Shown here: positions 33,873-44,200 of the stretch, in pieces
Numbering within the stretch: the first letter of the stretch is position 1
Layout: each line of letters opens with the position of its first letter
Assembly (NCBI RefSeq): GCF_052045245.1
Contig: NZ_JBQEON010000023.1
Span: forward strand, 1 to 64,000
Direction: 5' to 3'
DNA: 64,000 nt
Origin: Burkholderia sp052045245
GTDB lineage: Bacteria > Pseudomonadota > Gammaproteobacteria > Burkholderiales > Burkholderiaceae
Program-made: the position numbers and the translations under genes
The notes under the pieces: generated by a model
Seen by the model: only the letters and a program-made list of their open reading frames with translations
What the model was told of the DNA's origin: nothing
Databases searched by the model: none

Positions 33873-35549
33873 TCAGGCTCCGATCTTGTGACGGGTGCGT
33901 GCGAGCAGGATCACGGGCACGAGCCCGGCCAGCACGATCGCGAGCGCGGCGACCGCGCCTTCCTCATAGGTGCCGCGCGCGGCTTCCGCATACAGCCAGG
34001 TCGCGAGCGTGTCGAAATTCAGCGGGCGCAGCAGCAGCGTCGCCGGCAGCTCCTTCATCGCGTCGACGAATACGAGCAGTGCGCTCGTCGTGAGCGCGGG
34101 CCGCAGCAGCGGCAGGTGCACGCGGCGCAGCGTGCCGCCGGCCGTTTCGCCGAGCGAGCGGGCGGCCTGTTCGAGCGACGGCGGAATGCGCGCGAGGCCG
34201 GCTTCGATGCTGCCGGCCGAGATCGCGAGAAAGCGCACGGTGTACGCGATCACGAGCGCGCCCGCCGAACCCATCAGCAGCAGCCCGTCGCGGCCGAGCG
34301 CGGCGCCGAGCAGCCGGTCGGCCGCGGCGAACGGAAGCAGCAGGCCGATCGCGAGCACGGTGCCCGGCACCGCGTAACCCAGGCTCGCGATGCGTGCGCA
34401 TGCGCGGGCCGGGCCCGCACGCGCGCTGTCGCGCTGCGCGCGTGCGGCCCACGCGACGACGAGCCCGCACGCGAGCGTCGCGACGGTCGCGGCGGCGGCG
34501 ATCGTCAGCGTGTTCGCGAGCCCCGTCAGCAACTGCGCGGACACGCCGCCGACGAGATGCAGCCGCTTGCCGGCCTCGACCGCGAGGTACGCGGCCGGCG
34601 CGCCGAAGCCGAGCAGCACCGGCAGCCAGCCGAGCACCGCGGCGCTCCACGCGGCCGCGCCCGTCAGCCGGCGCGGCGCGATCGGCCGCATGCGGCGGCC
34701 GTGCGCGTAGCGCTGGCGGCGGCGCCCGTAGCGTTCGAGCGCGATCATGCCGACGACGATCGCGAGCATCGCGAGCGCGATCTGCGCGGCGCCGGCGAGA
34801 TCGGAGCGCGTGATCCACGTGGTGTAGACCGACACGGTCAAGGTCTGCACGCCGAGGAATTCCGACGCGCCGATGTCGTTCAGCGTTTCGAGCAGCGCCA
34901 GGCTGACGCCGACCGCGATCGCGGGCCGCGCGAGCGGCACGACCACGCGCCAGAACGTCGCGATGCGTTCCGCGCCGAGCGTGCGCGCGGCTTCGAGCAG
35001 GCTCGCGGACTGCGTGACGAACATCGCGCGGGTGCTCAGGTACACATAGGGATACAGCACGAAGCCGAGCACGAAGATCGCACCGGGCAGCGAGCGCAGG
35101 TCGGGCAGGCGGAACTGCCGCGGGCTGTCGAAGCCGAGCAGCCAACGGATCGCGCCCTGCACGGGGCCGATCGGATGGAGCAGGTCGAGGTACGCGAACG
35201 CGACGATGTAGGTGGGCACCGCGAGCGGCAGCAGCAGCGCCCAGGTCAGCATCCGGCGGCCGGGAAAATCGTACGCGGTGACGAGCCACGCGCAGCCGGT
35301 GCCGAGCACCGTGACGATCGTGCCGACGCCCGCGAGCAACAGCAGCGTATTGGCGAGCGCCCGCGGCAGCACGAATTCGGCGAGATGGGTCCAGTGCGCG
35401 AGGTCGGCGCCGAATGCGGCGGCGACCAGCACCGCGAGCGGCGCCGCGACCGCCGCGGCGATCGCGACGGCCGCGCCCAGCCACAGGCTGCCCGCGCGCA
35501 AGCGGAACGGCTGGCGGCGCGCGCGGGCGAGCGATGCATCAGTTGTCAA
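33873..35549 (-). CDS. fbpB: Iron(III) ABC transporter permease (FbpB-like)
   Basis: A 558-residue double permease with about twelve transmembrane helices and two binding-protein-dependent transport motifs, typical of FbpB/SfuB where two permease halves are fused. Its likely start is TTG at 35549, overlapping the fbpA stop by eleven bases; the next in-frame ATG is about 100 residues in and would remove the first helix (LWLGAAVAIAAAVAAPLAVL). The overlap suggests translational coupling. It forms the membrane pore of the transporter. Confidence 0.88.
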   Translation of the reverse strand: MTTDASLARARRQPFRLRAGSLWLGAAVAIAAAVAAPLAVLVAAAFGADLAHWTHLAEFVLPRALANTLLLLAGVGTIVTVLGTGCAWLVTAYDFPGRRMLTWALLLPLAVPTYIVAFAYLDLLHPIGPVQGAIRWLLGFDSPRQFRLPDLRSLPGAIFVLGFVLYPYVYLSTRAMFVTQSASLLEAARTLGAERIATFWRVVVPLARPAIAVGVSLALLETLNDIGASEFLGVQTLTVSVYTTWITRSDLAGAAQIALAMLAIVVGMIALERYGRRRQRYAHGRRMRPIAPRRLTGAAAWSAAVLGWLPVLLGFGAPAAYLAVEAGKRLHLVGGVSAQLLTGLANTLTIAAAATVATLACGLVVAWAARAQRDSARAGPARACARIASLGYAVPGTVLAIGLLLPFAAADRLLGAALGRDGLLLMGSAGALVIAYTVRFLAISAGSIEAGLARIPPSLEQAARSLGETAGGTLRRVHLPLLRPALTTSALLVFVDAMKELPATLLLRPLNFDTLATWLYAEAARGTYEEGAVAALAIVLAGLVPVILLARTRHKIGA

Positions 35550-36582
35550 AGCCGACCTTGTCGACGAGCTGGCTGGCCGCCTTGCGATGCTTCGCGATGT
35601 CGGTCAGCGGCAGCGGGTCGACCTTCAGCGTGCCGAAGCTCGCGATCACCGGATCGAGCTTCACGTTCGCGCGCACCGGGTATTCGTAGTTCGCCTGCGC
35701 ATACAGCGCCTGTGCTTCGGGCGACACGAGGTACTCGAGCAGCTTCACCGCGTTGGCCTTGTGTGGTGCGTGCTTCGCGACCGTCGCGCCGCTGACGTTG
35801 ACGTGCGTGCCGCCGCTCTTCGCGTTCGCGAACGTCGGCCGCACGACCTTGATCGCGTCGCCCCACTTGCGTGCATCGGTGCCGGCTTCCGCGTTCTTCA
35901 TGTGGCCGACGTAGTACGCGTTCGCGAGACCGACGTCGCAGATGCCGCCGAGAATGTCGCGCGCGACGTCGCGGTCGCCGCCCGTCGCCTTGCGCGCGAG
36001 GTTCGCCTTCACGCCGCGCAGCCATTTTTCGGTTGCGGCTTCGCCGTCGTGCGCGATCATCGCCGCGACGAGCGCCGTGTTGTACGGATGCTGTCCCGAG
36101 CGGATGCAGACCTTGCCCTTCCATTTCGGATCGGCGAGATCCTCGTAGCGAAACGCGTCGACCTTCAGGTCCTTCTCCACATACAGCACGCGATCGCGCA
36201 GCGACAGCGCATACCAGTCGCCTTGCGCGCCGCGCAGGTTCGCCGGAATCGCGTCGTCGAGCACCTTCGAGCGGATCGGCTGCGCGAGCCCGCCATCGAC
36301 GAGGTCGAGCAGGTTGCCGATGTCGACCGTCATCAGCACGTCGGCCGGCGACTGCGCGCCCTCCGCCTTCACGCGCTCGAGCAGGCCGTCCTTCACGAAC
36401 ACCGTGTTGACCTTGACGCCGCTCTGCTTCGTGAACGCGTCGATCAGCGGCTGGATCAGCTTCGGCTCGCGGGTGGTGTACAGGCTCACTTCCTCGGCGG
36501 CCAGGGCCGGCGGCGCGAACGCGGCGGCGGCAAGAGCGAGGGCGCCGGCGAGCGGCAGCAGGCGGGTGCGCGGATTCGACAT
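35539..36582 (-). CDS. fbpA: Iron(III) ABC transporter substrate-binding protein (FbpA/FutA-like)
   Basis: A 347-residue periplasmic protein with a Sec signal peptide cleaved near AFAPPALAAEE (about residue 29). Iron-binding features of the FutA type are visible: VSLYTTREPKLIQ near the mature start and the tyrosine pair in GLANAYYVGHMKN. It captures ferric iron in the periplasm. ATG 36582 is preceded by CCGGAG; the 182-residue upstream extension of the frame is not credible. It is the first gene of fbpABC, with a Fur-box-like promoter about 100 bases upstream. Confidence 0.92.
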   Translation of the reverse strand: MSNPRTRLLPLAGALALAAAAFAPPALAAEEVSLYTTREPKLIQPLIDAFTKQSGVKVNTVFVKDGLLERVKAEGAQSPADVLMTVDIGNLLDLVDGGLAQPIRSKVLDDAIPANLRGAQGDWYALSLRDRVLYVEKDLKVDAFRYEDLADPKWKGKVCIRSGQHPYNTALVAAMIAHDGEAATEKWLRGVKANLARKATGGDRDVARDILGGICDVGLANAYYVGHMKNAEAGTDARKWGDAIKVVRPTFANAKSGGTHVNVSGATVAKHAPHKANAVKLLEYLVSPEAQALYAQANYEYPVRANVKLDPVIASFGTLKVDPLPLTDIAKHRKAASQLVDKVGFDN

Positions 36583-36674
36583 GGAGACTCCGGTGAGGCA
36601 GGCGGACGAAGAGGCGTTTCGGGGCGTGCCTGCCGCCCGGGCGACCCGAAACATTACAAAGCGAAAGATTTCGG

Positions 36675-36704
36675 ATTCTAGATCGAAATGGGAACGATTA
36701 TCAA
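36675..36704 (-). promoter_or_regulatory. fbpA promoter with Fur-box-like sequence
   Basis: On the minus strand -35 TTGATA (36699-36704) and -10 TAGAAT (36675-36680) are 18 bases apart. GATAATCGTTCCCATT between them matches about 11 of 19 positions of the Fur consensus, as expected for an iron-repressed uptake operon. Confidence 0.6.
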
Positions 36705-36814
36705 ATGAAAGCTTGCGGGAGGCGGCGGATGGCGGGCGGGCAATGGGGCGTCGCAGCGCGGGCGCAAGCGCGTAGAATGCCCGCTTCGACGAATTCCACG
36801 GAGCCGCACCGACC

Positions 36815-36976
36815 ATGAACGACCAGCGCAAGAAGAACCCAGTCCGCAACGTGAGCATCCTGATCGTCGTGGCCGTGCTGCTCGTGATCGGGACGATCCT
36901 GTACAACGCGATCTCGCAGAAGCACGCATACGACGAGGCCCATCCGGCCGAGGCCGCGAGCGCCGCGTCGCACTGA
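36815..36976 (+). CDS. Small single-pass membrane protein, 53 residues
   Basis: The frame encodes MNDQRKKNPVRNVSIL and a hydrophobic helix (ILIVVAVLLVIGTILYNAI, about residues 15-33), then a hydrophilic end rich in Ala, Glu and His. GGAG lies eleven bases before the ATG. Basic residues before the helix suggest the N-terminus stays inside. Codon use is strongly GC3-biased, like real neighbouring genes. I do not recognise a function. It is divergent from fbpA and convergent with the permease. Confidence 0.7.
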   Translation: MNDQRKKNPVRNVSILIVVAVLLVIGTILYNAISQKHAYDEAHPAEAASAASH

Positions 36977-37145
36977 CGCGGGTACGTACGCGCATGATCG
37001 CCGCGCGGCCCGGGCGGGCAGCCGGCGATGCGCAGGAACGGTGGGAAGGCTAACAGCCGCGGCGGGCGACGCGCGATGCGTCGCGTTACGCCGGGAGAGA
37101 CGCGGGCGCCGAAGCCGGCGCACCGCACAGAGCATCAGTCGTGCG

Positions 37146-38513
37146 TCATCGTGACGCAGGCGCAAACTTCGGGCGGATCCGTGCGTAGAACACGACCGCG
37201 AGCAGCACGAGCCATGCCGCGCCGACGTAGAGCGCGACCCGCGTGTCCTCGAACCAGCCTAGCATCACGATCACGAAACCCATGAACGCGATCGTCAGCG
37301 CGGGCGCGACGGGCCACAGCGGCACCTTGAACTTCAGCGCCGCGACTTCCGCGCTCGACAGGCGACGGCGCATCGCGACCTGCGACAGCAGGATCATCAG
37401 CCACACCCACACAGTCGCGAACGTCGCGATCGCCGCGACGACCAGGAACACGTCCTTCGGCATCAGGAAGTTGAGCACCACGCCGACCAGCAGCGCGCCG
37501 GCCATCACCAGCACCGTGACCCACGGCACGCCGTGCCGCGACGTCGTCATCAGCACGCGCGGCGCCTGGCCCTGCCGCGCCATCCCGAACATCATCCGGC
37601 CTGCGCCGAAGATGTCGCTGTTGATCGCCGAGATCGCCGCGCTGATCACGACGAGGTTCAGGATCGTCGCGGCCGACTTCACGCCGAGCGCCGAGAAGAT
37701 CTGCACGAACGGGCTGCCGTCGCTGCCGACGCCGGTCCACGGGCTGATCGACATCAGCACGACCATCGTCAGCACGTAGAACAGCAGGATGCGCGCGGGC
37801 ACCGCGTTGATCGCGCGCGGAATCACGCGCTCCGGATCCTTCGCCTCACCGGCGCTCATCCCGATCACCTCGATGCCGCCGTACGCGAAGATCACGACCG
37901 ACAGCGACGCGATCAGCCCACCGATCCCGTTCGGGAAGAAGCCGCCGTGGTTCCACAGGTTCGCGAACGTCGGCACGTCCGCCGCATGGCCGAAGTGCAT
38001 GCCGGTCAGCAGGATCGCGACGCCGCCGCCGATCATCGCGACGATCGCGCCGACCTTGATGATCGACAGCCAGAACTCGAGCTCGCCGAACACCTTCACG
38101 TGGCACAGGTTCAGCCCGCAGATGACCGCGACGACGCCGAGCACCCAGATCCACTGCGGGACGTCCGGAAACCAGAAGCCCATGTAGATGCCGAACGCGG
38201 TGATATCGGCGATGGCGACGATCACCATTTCGAGCGTGTAGGTCCAGCCGGTGACGAAGCCCGCGAACGGGCCGAGGTTTTCGGTCGCGTAATGGCCGAA
38301 CGAGCCGGCGACGGGTTCGCGCACGGCCATCTCGCCGAGTGCGCGCATCACCATGTAGACGGCCGCGCCGCCCAGGATGTAGGCCAGGATCACCGCCGGG
38401 CCCGCGAGCTGGATCGCGGACGCCGAGCCGTAGAACAGGCCGGTGCCGATCGCCGAGCCCAGCGCGAGAAAGCGGATGTGCCGCGCGCTCAGGTGGCGCT
38501 GCAAGTTTTTCAT
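37146..38513 (-). CDS. Amino-acid permease (APC family, HutT/ProY-like)
   Basis: A 455-residue transporter with twelve predicted helices, of the proteobacterial amino-acid transporter branch. The N-terminal RHIRFLALGSAIGTGLFYGSA and the SFGHYATENLGPFAGFVTGWTY block are typical of ProY/HutT/AroP-type permeases. A perfect palindrome with a GTTGTCTATACAAC core, close to HutC operators, lies 56 bases upstream; this favours histidine or urocanate as substrate over proline. No hut catabolic gene is in the window, so the assignment rests on the operator and remains inference. Confidence 0.88.
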   Translation of the reverse strand: MKNLQRHLSARHIRFLALGSAIGTGLFYGSASAIQLAGPAVILAYILGGAAVYMVMRALGEMAVREPVAGSFGHYATENLGPFAGFVTGWTYTLEMVIVAIADITAFGIYMGFWFPDVPQWIWVLGVVAVICGLNLCHVKVFGELEFWLSIIKVGAIVAMIGGGVAILLTGMHFGHAADVPTFANLWNHGGFFPNGIGGLIASLSVVIFAYGGIEVIGMSAGEAKDPERVIPRAINAVPARILLFYVLTMVVLMSISPWTGVGSDGSPFVQIFSALGVKSAATILNLVVISAAISAINSDIFGAGRMMFGMARQGQAPRVLMTTSRHGVPWVTVLVMAGALLVGVVLNFLMPKDVFLVVAAIATFATVWVWLMILLSQVAMRRRLSSAEVAALKFKVPLWPVAPALTIAFMGFVIVMLGWFEDTRVALYVGAAWLVLLAVVFYARIRPKFAPASR

Positions 38514-38568
38514 CGAGTCTCCGAATCGTTATGCGACGGACCGGGCGAGCGGGGCCGGTCCTGCTGGC

Positions 38569-38590
38569 TTAAGTTGTCTATACAACTTAA
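38569..38590. promoter_or_regulatory. HutC/GntR-type operator before the permease gene
   Basis: A perfect 22-base inverted repeat with arms TTAAGTTGT and ACAACTTAA and a CTAT centre. The core resembles the CTTGTATATACAAG site of HutC. It lies 56 bases before the ATG at 38513 and probably overlaps the promoter. Confidence 0.65.
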
Positions 38591-38796
38591 ATGTGAACAA
38601 ATGATAACAAGCCGGGCCATGGGACCGGAATCGGGTATTCCCTGACTGGCGCAACCGGCGGAATCGGGGGTGGGGCAGTCGCGCGGCGCGCGCGCGGGCC
38701 GTGTGGGGCGGGCGGATCATGCTGCGGGAGGGTGTTGCGGAAACGGCAGCGTCGCCGGCCGGCCCGCTTGCGCAGGCGGCCGGCGATGGAACAACG

Positions 38797-41088
38797 TCAT
38801 GCGGGCAGGCGGATCACGCTTGCGTCCTTGCGGATCAGCAGCGACGACGCGAGCATCTGCTTGCACTGGTGCGCGAGCACCTTCAGGTCGTGCGTGAGGT
38901 CGGCGCCCACCGCGTCGGATTTTTCCGCGGACACAACCATCGCGTCGAGGTCGCGCGTGATCTGCTTCGCCGCGTCGAGCTGGTCGGCCGGCGGCGGTTC
39001 GCCGGCTTCCGCCTTCTCGAGGTTCTCGAGCACGGCGGACAGGCCGCGGTGCAGCGCGTCGTCGTGAGCGAGACGCTCGTCGACCGTGCACGCGCTGCGG
39101 ATCAGCGGTGCGGCCGCGGTGATCTGCGCGCCGAGCACGTGGGTCTGCACGAGCAGGTCGTTCAGTTCCGGCACGAAGCGCTGGTGTGCCTTCGGCTCGA
39201 TCATCATCCGCTGGAAGGCCTGGCCGAGGTTCGCGAACGCGATGTGGACGTCCTTGCGCGCGAGGCGGTAGCGGTAGTCGTCGTCGAGGGTGGTGGCGGG
39301 TGCTTCGATCGCCGCGGCGACGACCGGCACGACGGCCGCGCCGTCGGCGGCCGGCACGGGCGGCGGCGACGCGCCGCGCCCGGCGCGCCACACGGCCTCG
39401 AAATACTTGCGCGTCGACGTCAGCATGTCGGTGACGAGCTTGCCCATCAGCCGGTATTCCCAGTACGGGAACAGGCGGCTCGCGGCGATCGCGATCATGC
39501 AGCCGACCACGGTGTCGATCGCGCGCTCGCCGATGATGCGCATGCTGCCCGGCGCGAGCAGATGGAACATCAGCAGCACGTACGACGACGTGAACACGAC
39601 GCTCGCCGCGTAGTTGAACAGCAGCAGGCTGTAGCTCATCACCATCGACCCGAACATGATCGCGATCAGCAAGTGCGGCGCCTTGACCGTGTAGATCAGC
39701 GCGATGCTCGCCGCGCAGCCGATCAGCGTGCCGATGATCCGCTGCGCGTTGCGCTGCTTGGTCAGCGAATAGCCGGGCTTCAGGATGATGATGGTCGTCA
39801 TCACGATCCAGTAGGCGTTCGTGAGCGGCAGCAGCCGGCCGAGCCAGAAGCCGACCGCCACCGCGATCGTCACGCGCAGCGCATGGCGGAAGCTCGGCGA
39901 GCGCATGTTCAGGTTCGAGAAGATCAGCAGCGGCGACATTCGGCGCCGCTGCAGGAAGCGCGTGAGCGCCTTGTCGATCTTGAGCTCCGTCTGCTGCGGA
40001 TCGGCATGGCCCGACAGGTTGCGGCGCATCCGGTCGATCAGGCGCGTCGCGCTCCAGATGCGCCGGAACGTCGCGACCACCGCCGCGTACGCTTCCGCGT
40101 TGGTGGCCGCGAAGTTCTTCTTGCGCATCAGCTCGATCTCGTACTCGATCGCGCGCAGTTCGGCCTTCACGCTGATGCGCGAATGCGGCGCGCGGTTCTC
40201 GAGCACCGCGAGGCCGATCTCCTCGAGATCGGCGGCCGCCTTGCGGATCAGGTCGCGGTAGAAAATGATCAGGTCCGAGCCGCCGAATGTGTTGCGCACG
40301 AGCGGGTAGTCGGTGTGCGCGCCGACGAACAGCTCGTGCAGGTCGACGCTGTTGATGAACAGGTTGTACATCGTCGTGCGGCCGGGGTCGAGCTTGCCGC
40401 GGCGCAGCTTCGGCAGGTTGCGCAGCACGATGTCCCGTGCGGTTTCCTGCGTTTCGACCGCGGTGATCTGCTTGGCGACCAGGTTGCGGTAGCAATCGTC
40501 GAGATCGGCGTCGAGATCGTAGAACTGCGCGCGCGCGAGCAGGTAGTCGGCGCACGCGAACAGGCTTTCGGCGAGCGCCTGCTGCTCGATCCGGCGCGCC
40601 TGCCATTGCGACACGAGCGTCGCCCAGTACGTGTACCAGAGGCCGCCGGCGAGAATCCAGCCGGCGTTGATGAACGCCTGCAGCGGCGTGAACTTGTCCT
40701 CGAGCGTCATCACCATCATGAACAGCGTCGCGAAGCTGATCTGCGGCCAGCGGTTGCCGTACACGACGATCAGCGACAGCACGAACGTGAGCGGCACGAT
40801 CGTCAGCCACAGCGCGAAGATGTTCGGCGTGGCGAGGCCGGTCGCGAGCGCGGCCAGGCAGCCGATCACGCTGCACGCGAGCATCTCGTTGTGCTTGTAC
40901 TTGAGCGGGCCCGGCATGTCGACGACGCACGCGCCGAGCGCGCCGGTCGAGATCGTGAAGCCCAGATCCCGGTTGTGAAACACGATCAGGCACAGCACGG
41001 CCGGCAGCGACACGCCGACCGCGATCCGCAGGCCGCCGAAAAAGTACTGGCTGTAGAAAAACTTTCTGATTTCGACCGAATAGCGCAT
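38797..41088 (-). CDS. FUSC-family inner-membrane protein (YccS/AaeB-like)
   Basis: A 763-residue protein with two blocks of about five to six transmembrane helices (about residues 18-165 and 400-530), each followed by a long cytoplasmic helical region. This is the layout of fusaric acid resistance-type (FUSC) and YccS proteins. The second block carries the family segment TNAYWIVMTTIIILKPGYSLTKQRNAQRIIGTLIG. Related proteins export aromatic acids such as p-hydroxybenzoate or fusaric acid. It stands alone, without the AaeA-type adaptor usually found beside pumps, so a YccS-like role is equally possible. Confidence 0.88.
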   Translation of the reverse strand: MRYSVEIRKFFYSQYFFGGLRIAVGVSLPAVLCLIVFHNRDLGFTISTGALGACVVDMPGPLKYKHNEMLACSVIGCLAALATGLATPNIFALWLTIVPLTFVLSLIVVYGNRWPQISFATLFMMVMTLEDKFTPLQAFINAGWILAGGLWYTYWATLVSQWQARRIEQQALAESLFACADYLLARAQFYDLDADLDDCYRNLVAKQITAVETQETARDIVLRNLPKLRRGKLDPGRTTMYNLFINSVDLHELFVGAHTDYPLVRNTFGGSDLIIFYRDLIRKAAADLEEIGLAVLENRAPHSRISVKAELRAIEYEIELMRKKNFAATNAEAYAAVVATFRRIWSATRLIDRMRRNLSGHADPQQTELKIDKALTRFLQRRRMSPLLIFSNLNMRSPSFRHALRVTIAVAVGFWLGRLLPLTNAYWIVMTTIIILKPGYSLTKQRNAQRIIGTLIGCAASIALIYTVKAPHLLIAIMFGSMVMSYSLLLFNYAASVVFTSSYVLLMFHLLAPGSMRIIGERAIDTVVGCMIAIAASRLFPYWEYRLMGKLVTDMLTSTRKYFEAVWRAGRGASPPPVPAADGAAVVPVVAAAIEAPATTLDDDYRYRLARKDVHIAFANLGQAFQRMMIEPKAHQRFVPELNDLLVQTHVLGAQITAAAPLIRSACTVDERLAHDDALHRGLSAVLENLEKAEAGEPPPADQLDAAKQITRDLDAMVVSAEKSDAVGADLTHDLKVLAHQCKQMLASSLLIRKDASVIRLPA

Positions 41089-41269
41089 CGATGGGCTGAA
41101 TGACAGACGAAGACGCCCGGGGCGGCGTATTGACTGGCGACGAGTCTATCGTATTTCGCGGTCCGCAAAACCTGGCCATTCGGCCGAGGGGCTTTGCGAC
41201 GGCCCTTTTGCTATCCTTGGTGCTCCTGTTCGCCCGGCCCGGCCGGCGCGACGCTCAGACACCCGCTTC

Positions 41270-44200
41270 ATGCTCCATCTCTTCTATTCGAACCGTCACG
41301 AAACGCTGGCCGACGCGCTGCTCGACGATCTCGCCGCCTTCCCGGCCCGTCACGGCCCGTGGGCGCAGCAACAGGTGATCGTGCCGAGCGCGGCGCTGCG
41401 CCGCCGTCTCGAGCTCGACATCGCCGCACGTCACGGCGTGTGCGCGAACGTCGAGTTCACGTATCTCGCGCAATGGCTGTGGGCGCAGATCGGCCGCGTG
41501 ATGGAGGTACCCAAGCGCTCGCCATTCTCGCCCGACCGCCTCGTATGGCGCTGCTACCGGCTGTTCGCGCAGGCCGCGGGCGGCGCGCCGTGGCTCGCGT
41601 CGCCGCGGCTGGCCGCCTATCTGTCCGCGTCCGACGATGCGATGCGCTACGAACTGGCGCAGCGTGTCGCGGCCGTGCTCGATCATTACCTGACCTATCG
41701 GCCCGAATGGCTGGCCGCGTGGCAGGCCGGCGAATCGGTGCTCGCGGGCGACGCCGCGCCGCGCGGGATCAGCGACGCCGCGCGCGACGACGAGCACTGG
41801 CAGGCCGCACTGTGGCGCGCGCTGCTCGCGGAGCTGAGCGACAGCGGCACACCGCCCGCGCACCGTTTCCTCGTGGAGGCGCGCAACCTCGATCCCGACA
41901 CCGCCGAGCGGGTCGACTGGCCGGAGTCGGTCAGCGTGTTCGCGCTGCCGACGATGCCGCCACTGCACGTCGCGCTGCTGCGCGAGCTGTCGCGCTGGAT
42001 CGACGTGCGTGTCTATGCGCTCAACCCGTGCCGCGAGTTCTGGTTCGATATCGTCACCGCCGCGCACGCGGAGGCGCTCGACGCGGCCGGCCGGCTCGAC
42101 TATCAGGAAGTCGGCCATCCGCTGCTCGCGGAGTGGGGCCGGCAGACGCAGGCGCAGTTGCACATGCTGCACGAACTGACTGAAAGCGCCGCGTCGGGCG
42201 ATGCATCGCGTTTCGTCGGGAATCCCGCGCCGACCTGGCTCGCGCGCGTGCAGAACGCGATTCTCGACCTGCAGCCGGAAGCCGAACTCGGCGACGCACC
42301 GGCCGAGCGCGGGATCGAGGTGCACGTGTGCCACAGCCTCGCGCGCCAGCTCGAGGTGCTGCATGACCGCCTGCTCGCCTGCTTCGATGCCGACGCGACG
42401 CTGCAGCCGTCCGACGTGCTGGTGGCGGTTGCCGATCTCGCGGCGGCCGGGCCACTGATCGATGCGGTGTTCGGCACGGCGGGCGCCGGCGGCGCGCGCG
42501 TGCCTTACCGCGTTACCGGCCTGCCGCCGTCGCAGGCGAACCCGGTCGCGCGCGTGCTGCTCGAATGGCTCGCGTTGCCGGAGCGCCAGGTCGGCGCGCC
42601 GGAGCTGGTCGAATGGCTGCGCGTCGACGCGGTGGCGGCCCGTTACGGCATCGACGCGGCCGCGCTCGAAACAGTGCAGACCTGGCTCGCGGCCGCCGGC
42701 GCGCGCCGCGGGCTGTCGCCGACGGCGAGCGACGATGCGGCGGTGCCGGCGCCGCGCCATACGTTCTCCGATGCGCTCGCGCGGCTCTTTCTCGGCTATG
42801 CGATGCCCGAAGGCGCGGCACCGGTCGGCGCGTGGCTGCCGATCGAGGCGGCCACCGGCAGCGAGGCCGAACTGCTCGGCCGGCTCGCGCGCTTCACCGA
42901 CGATCTCGACGGCTTCGCGCGGCGGCTCGCCGACGCGCACGCGCCGCGCGCATGGAGCGAACTGTTCGCCGATACGCTGGCGCGCTTCTTCGACTCCGGC
43001 GCCGCGTATGCCGATGCGCTCGCGGGCGTGCGCGACGCGCTCGACGCGATGCTCGCCGCGATGACGGAAGGGGCGCCCGACGAGGCGTTGCCCGCGGCCG
43101 TCGTGCGCGCGGGGCTGGCGGCCGCGCTCGACGATCCGGCGCGCGGCGGGGTGCCGTGGGGCGGCGTCACGTTCTCGTCGCTGACGAGCCTGCGCGGCTT
43201 GCCGTACCGCGTCGTGTGCCTGCTCGGGATGGACGACGGCGTGCTGCCGAGCCTCGCGCGTGCGGACGAATTCGACCTGATGGCCGTGCTCCCGAAGCTC
43301 GGCGACCGGCAGCGCCGCGACGACGAGCGCAACCTTTTTCTCGACCTGCTGCTGGCCGCGCGCGATCGGCTGCTGATTGCGTATACCGGGCGCAGCATTC
43401 GCGACAACGCCCCGTTGCCGCCCGCGGCGCTCGTCGACGAACTGCTCGACCATCTCGCGCTCGTCACGGCCGGCGCCGACGCCGCGCCGGATGCGGTCGA
43501 CGCCGCGCGGCGCGCGTTCATCGTCGAGCATCCGCTGCAACCGTTCGCGGCCGAGTATTTCCGCCCCGGCAGTGAACTGGCTTCGTACGACGCCGAGCGC
43601 GCGACGCTTGCTTCGCTGCTCGCGGCCGAAGCCGCGCGCGATGCGACGCGCGAGCAGCCGTTCTTCGCGCAGCCGCTGCCGGCCGAGCCGGTCGAGGCCG
43701 TTGCGTTCAGCGAATTCGAACGCTTCTGGCGGCATCCGGCCCGCGCGCTGCTGCGCGCGCGGCTCGGCATCGTGCTGTCCGACGCGCAGGCCGAACTGCT
43801 CGACACGGAGCCGTTCGCGCTCGACTTCGCCGGCAGCGACGCGCTCGCCGAGCGTCTGCTGCCGCTCCTGATCGAATCGGAGGAAGGGGGCGTGCACGAT
43901 CATGCGCTGCGCATCGCGGACGCCAGCCCGGAATTGCCGGGCGGTGCGACGGGCGCCGTCTGGCGCGACCAGGCACTCGGCGCGATGACGCAGCTTGCGT
44001 CGAACGTGCGCCATGCGCTGGCCGACGGGATGGAGCGGCGGCCGTTCACGCTGTCGATCGCGCCCGCATGGCCCGACACCGACCAGGCGCTGTTCGGCGC
44101 CGATGACGCGATGCTGTCGGACGACGCGGTGAGTGCGCCGCTCGAGCTGCACGGCACGCTGAACCGGCTGACGCCGGCCGGCCAGATCATCTATCGCTAT

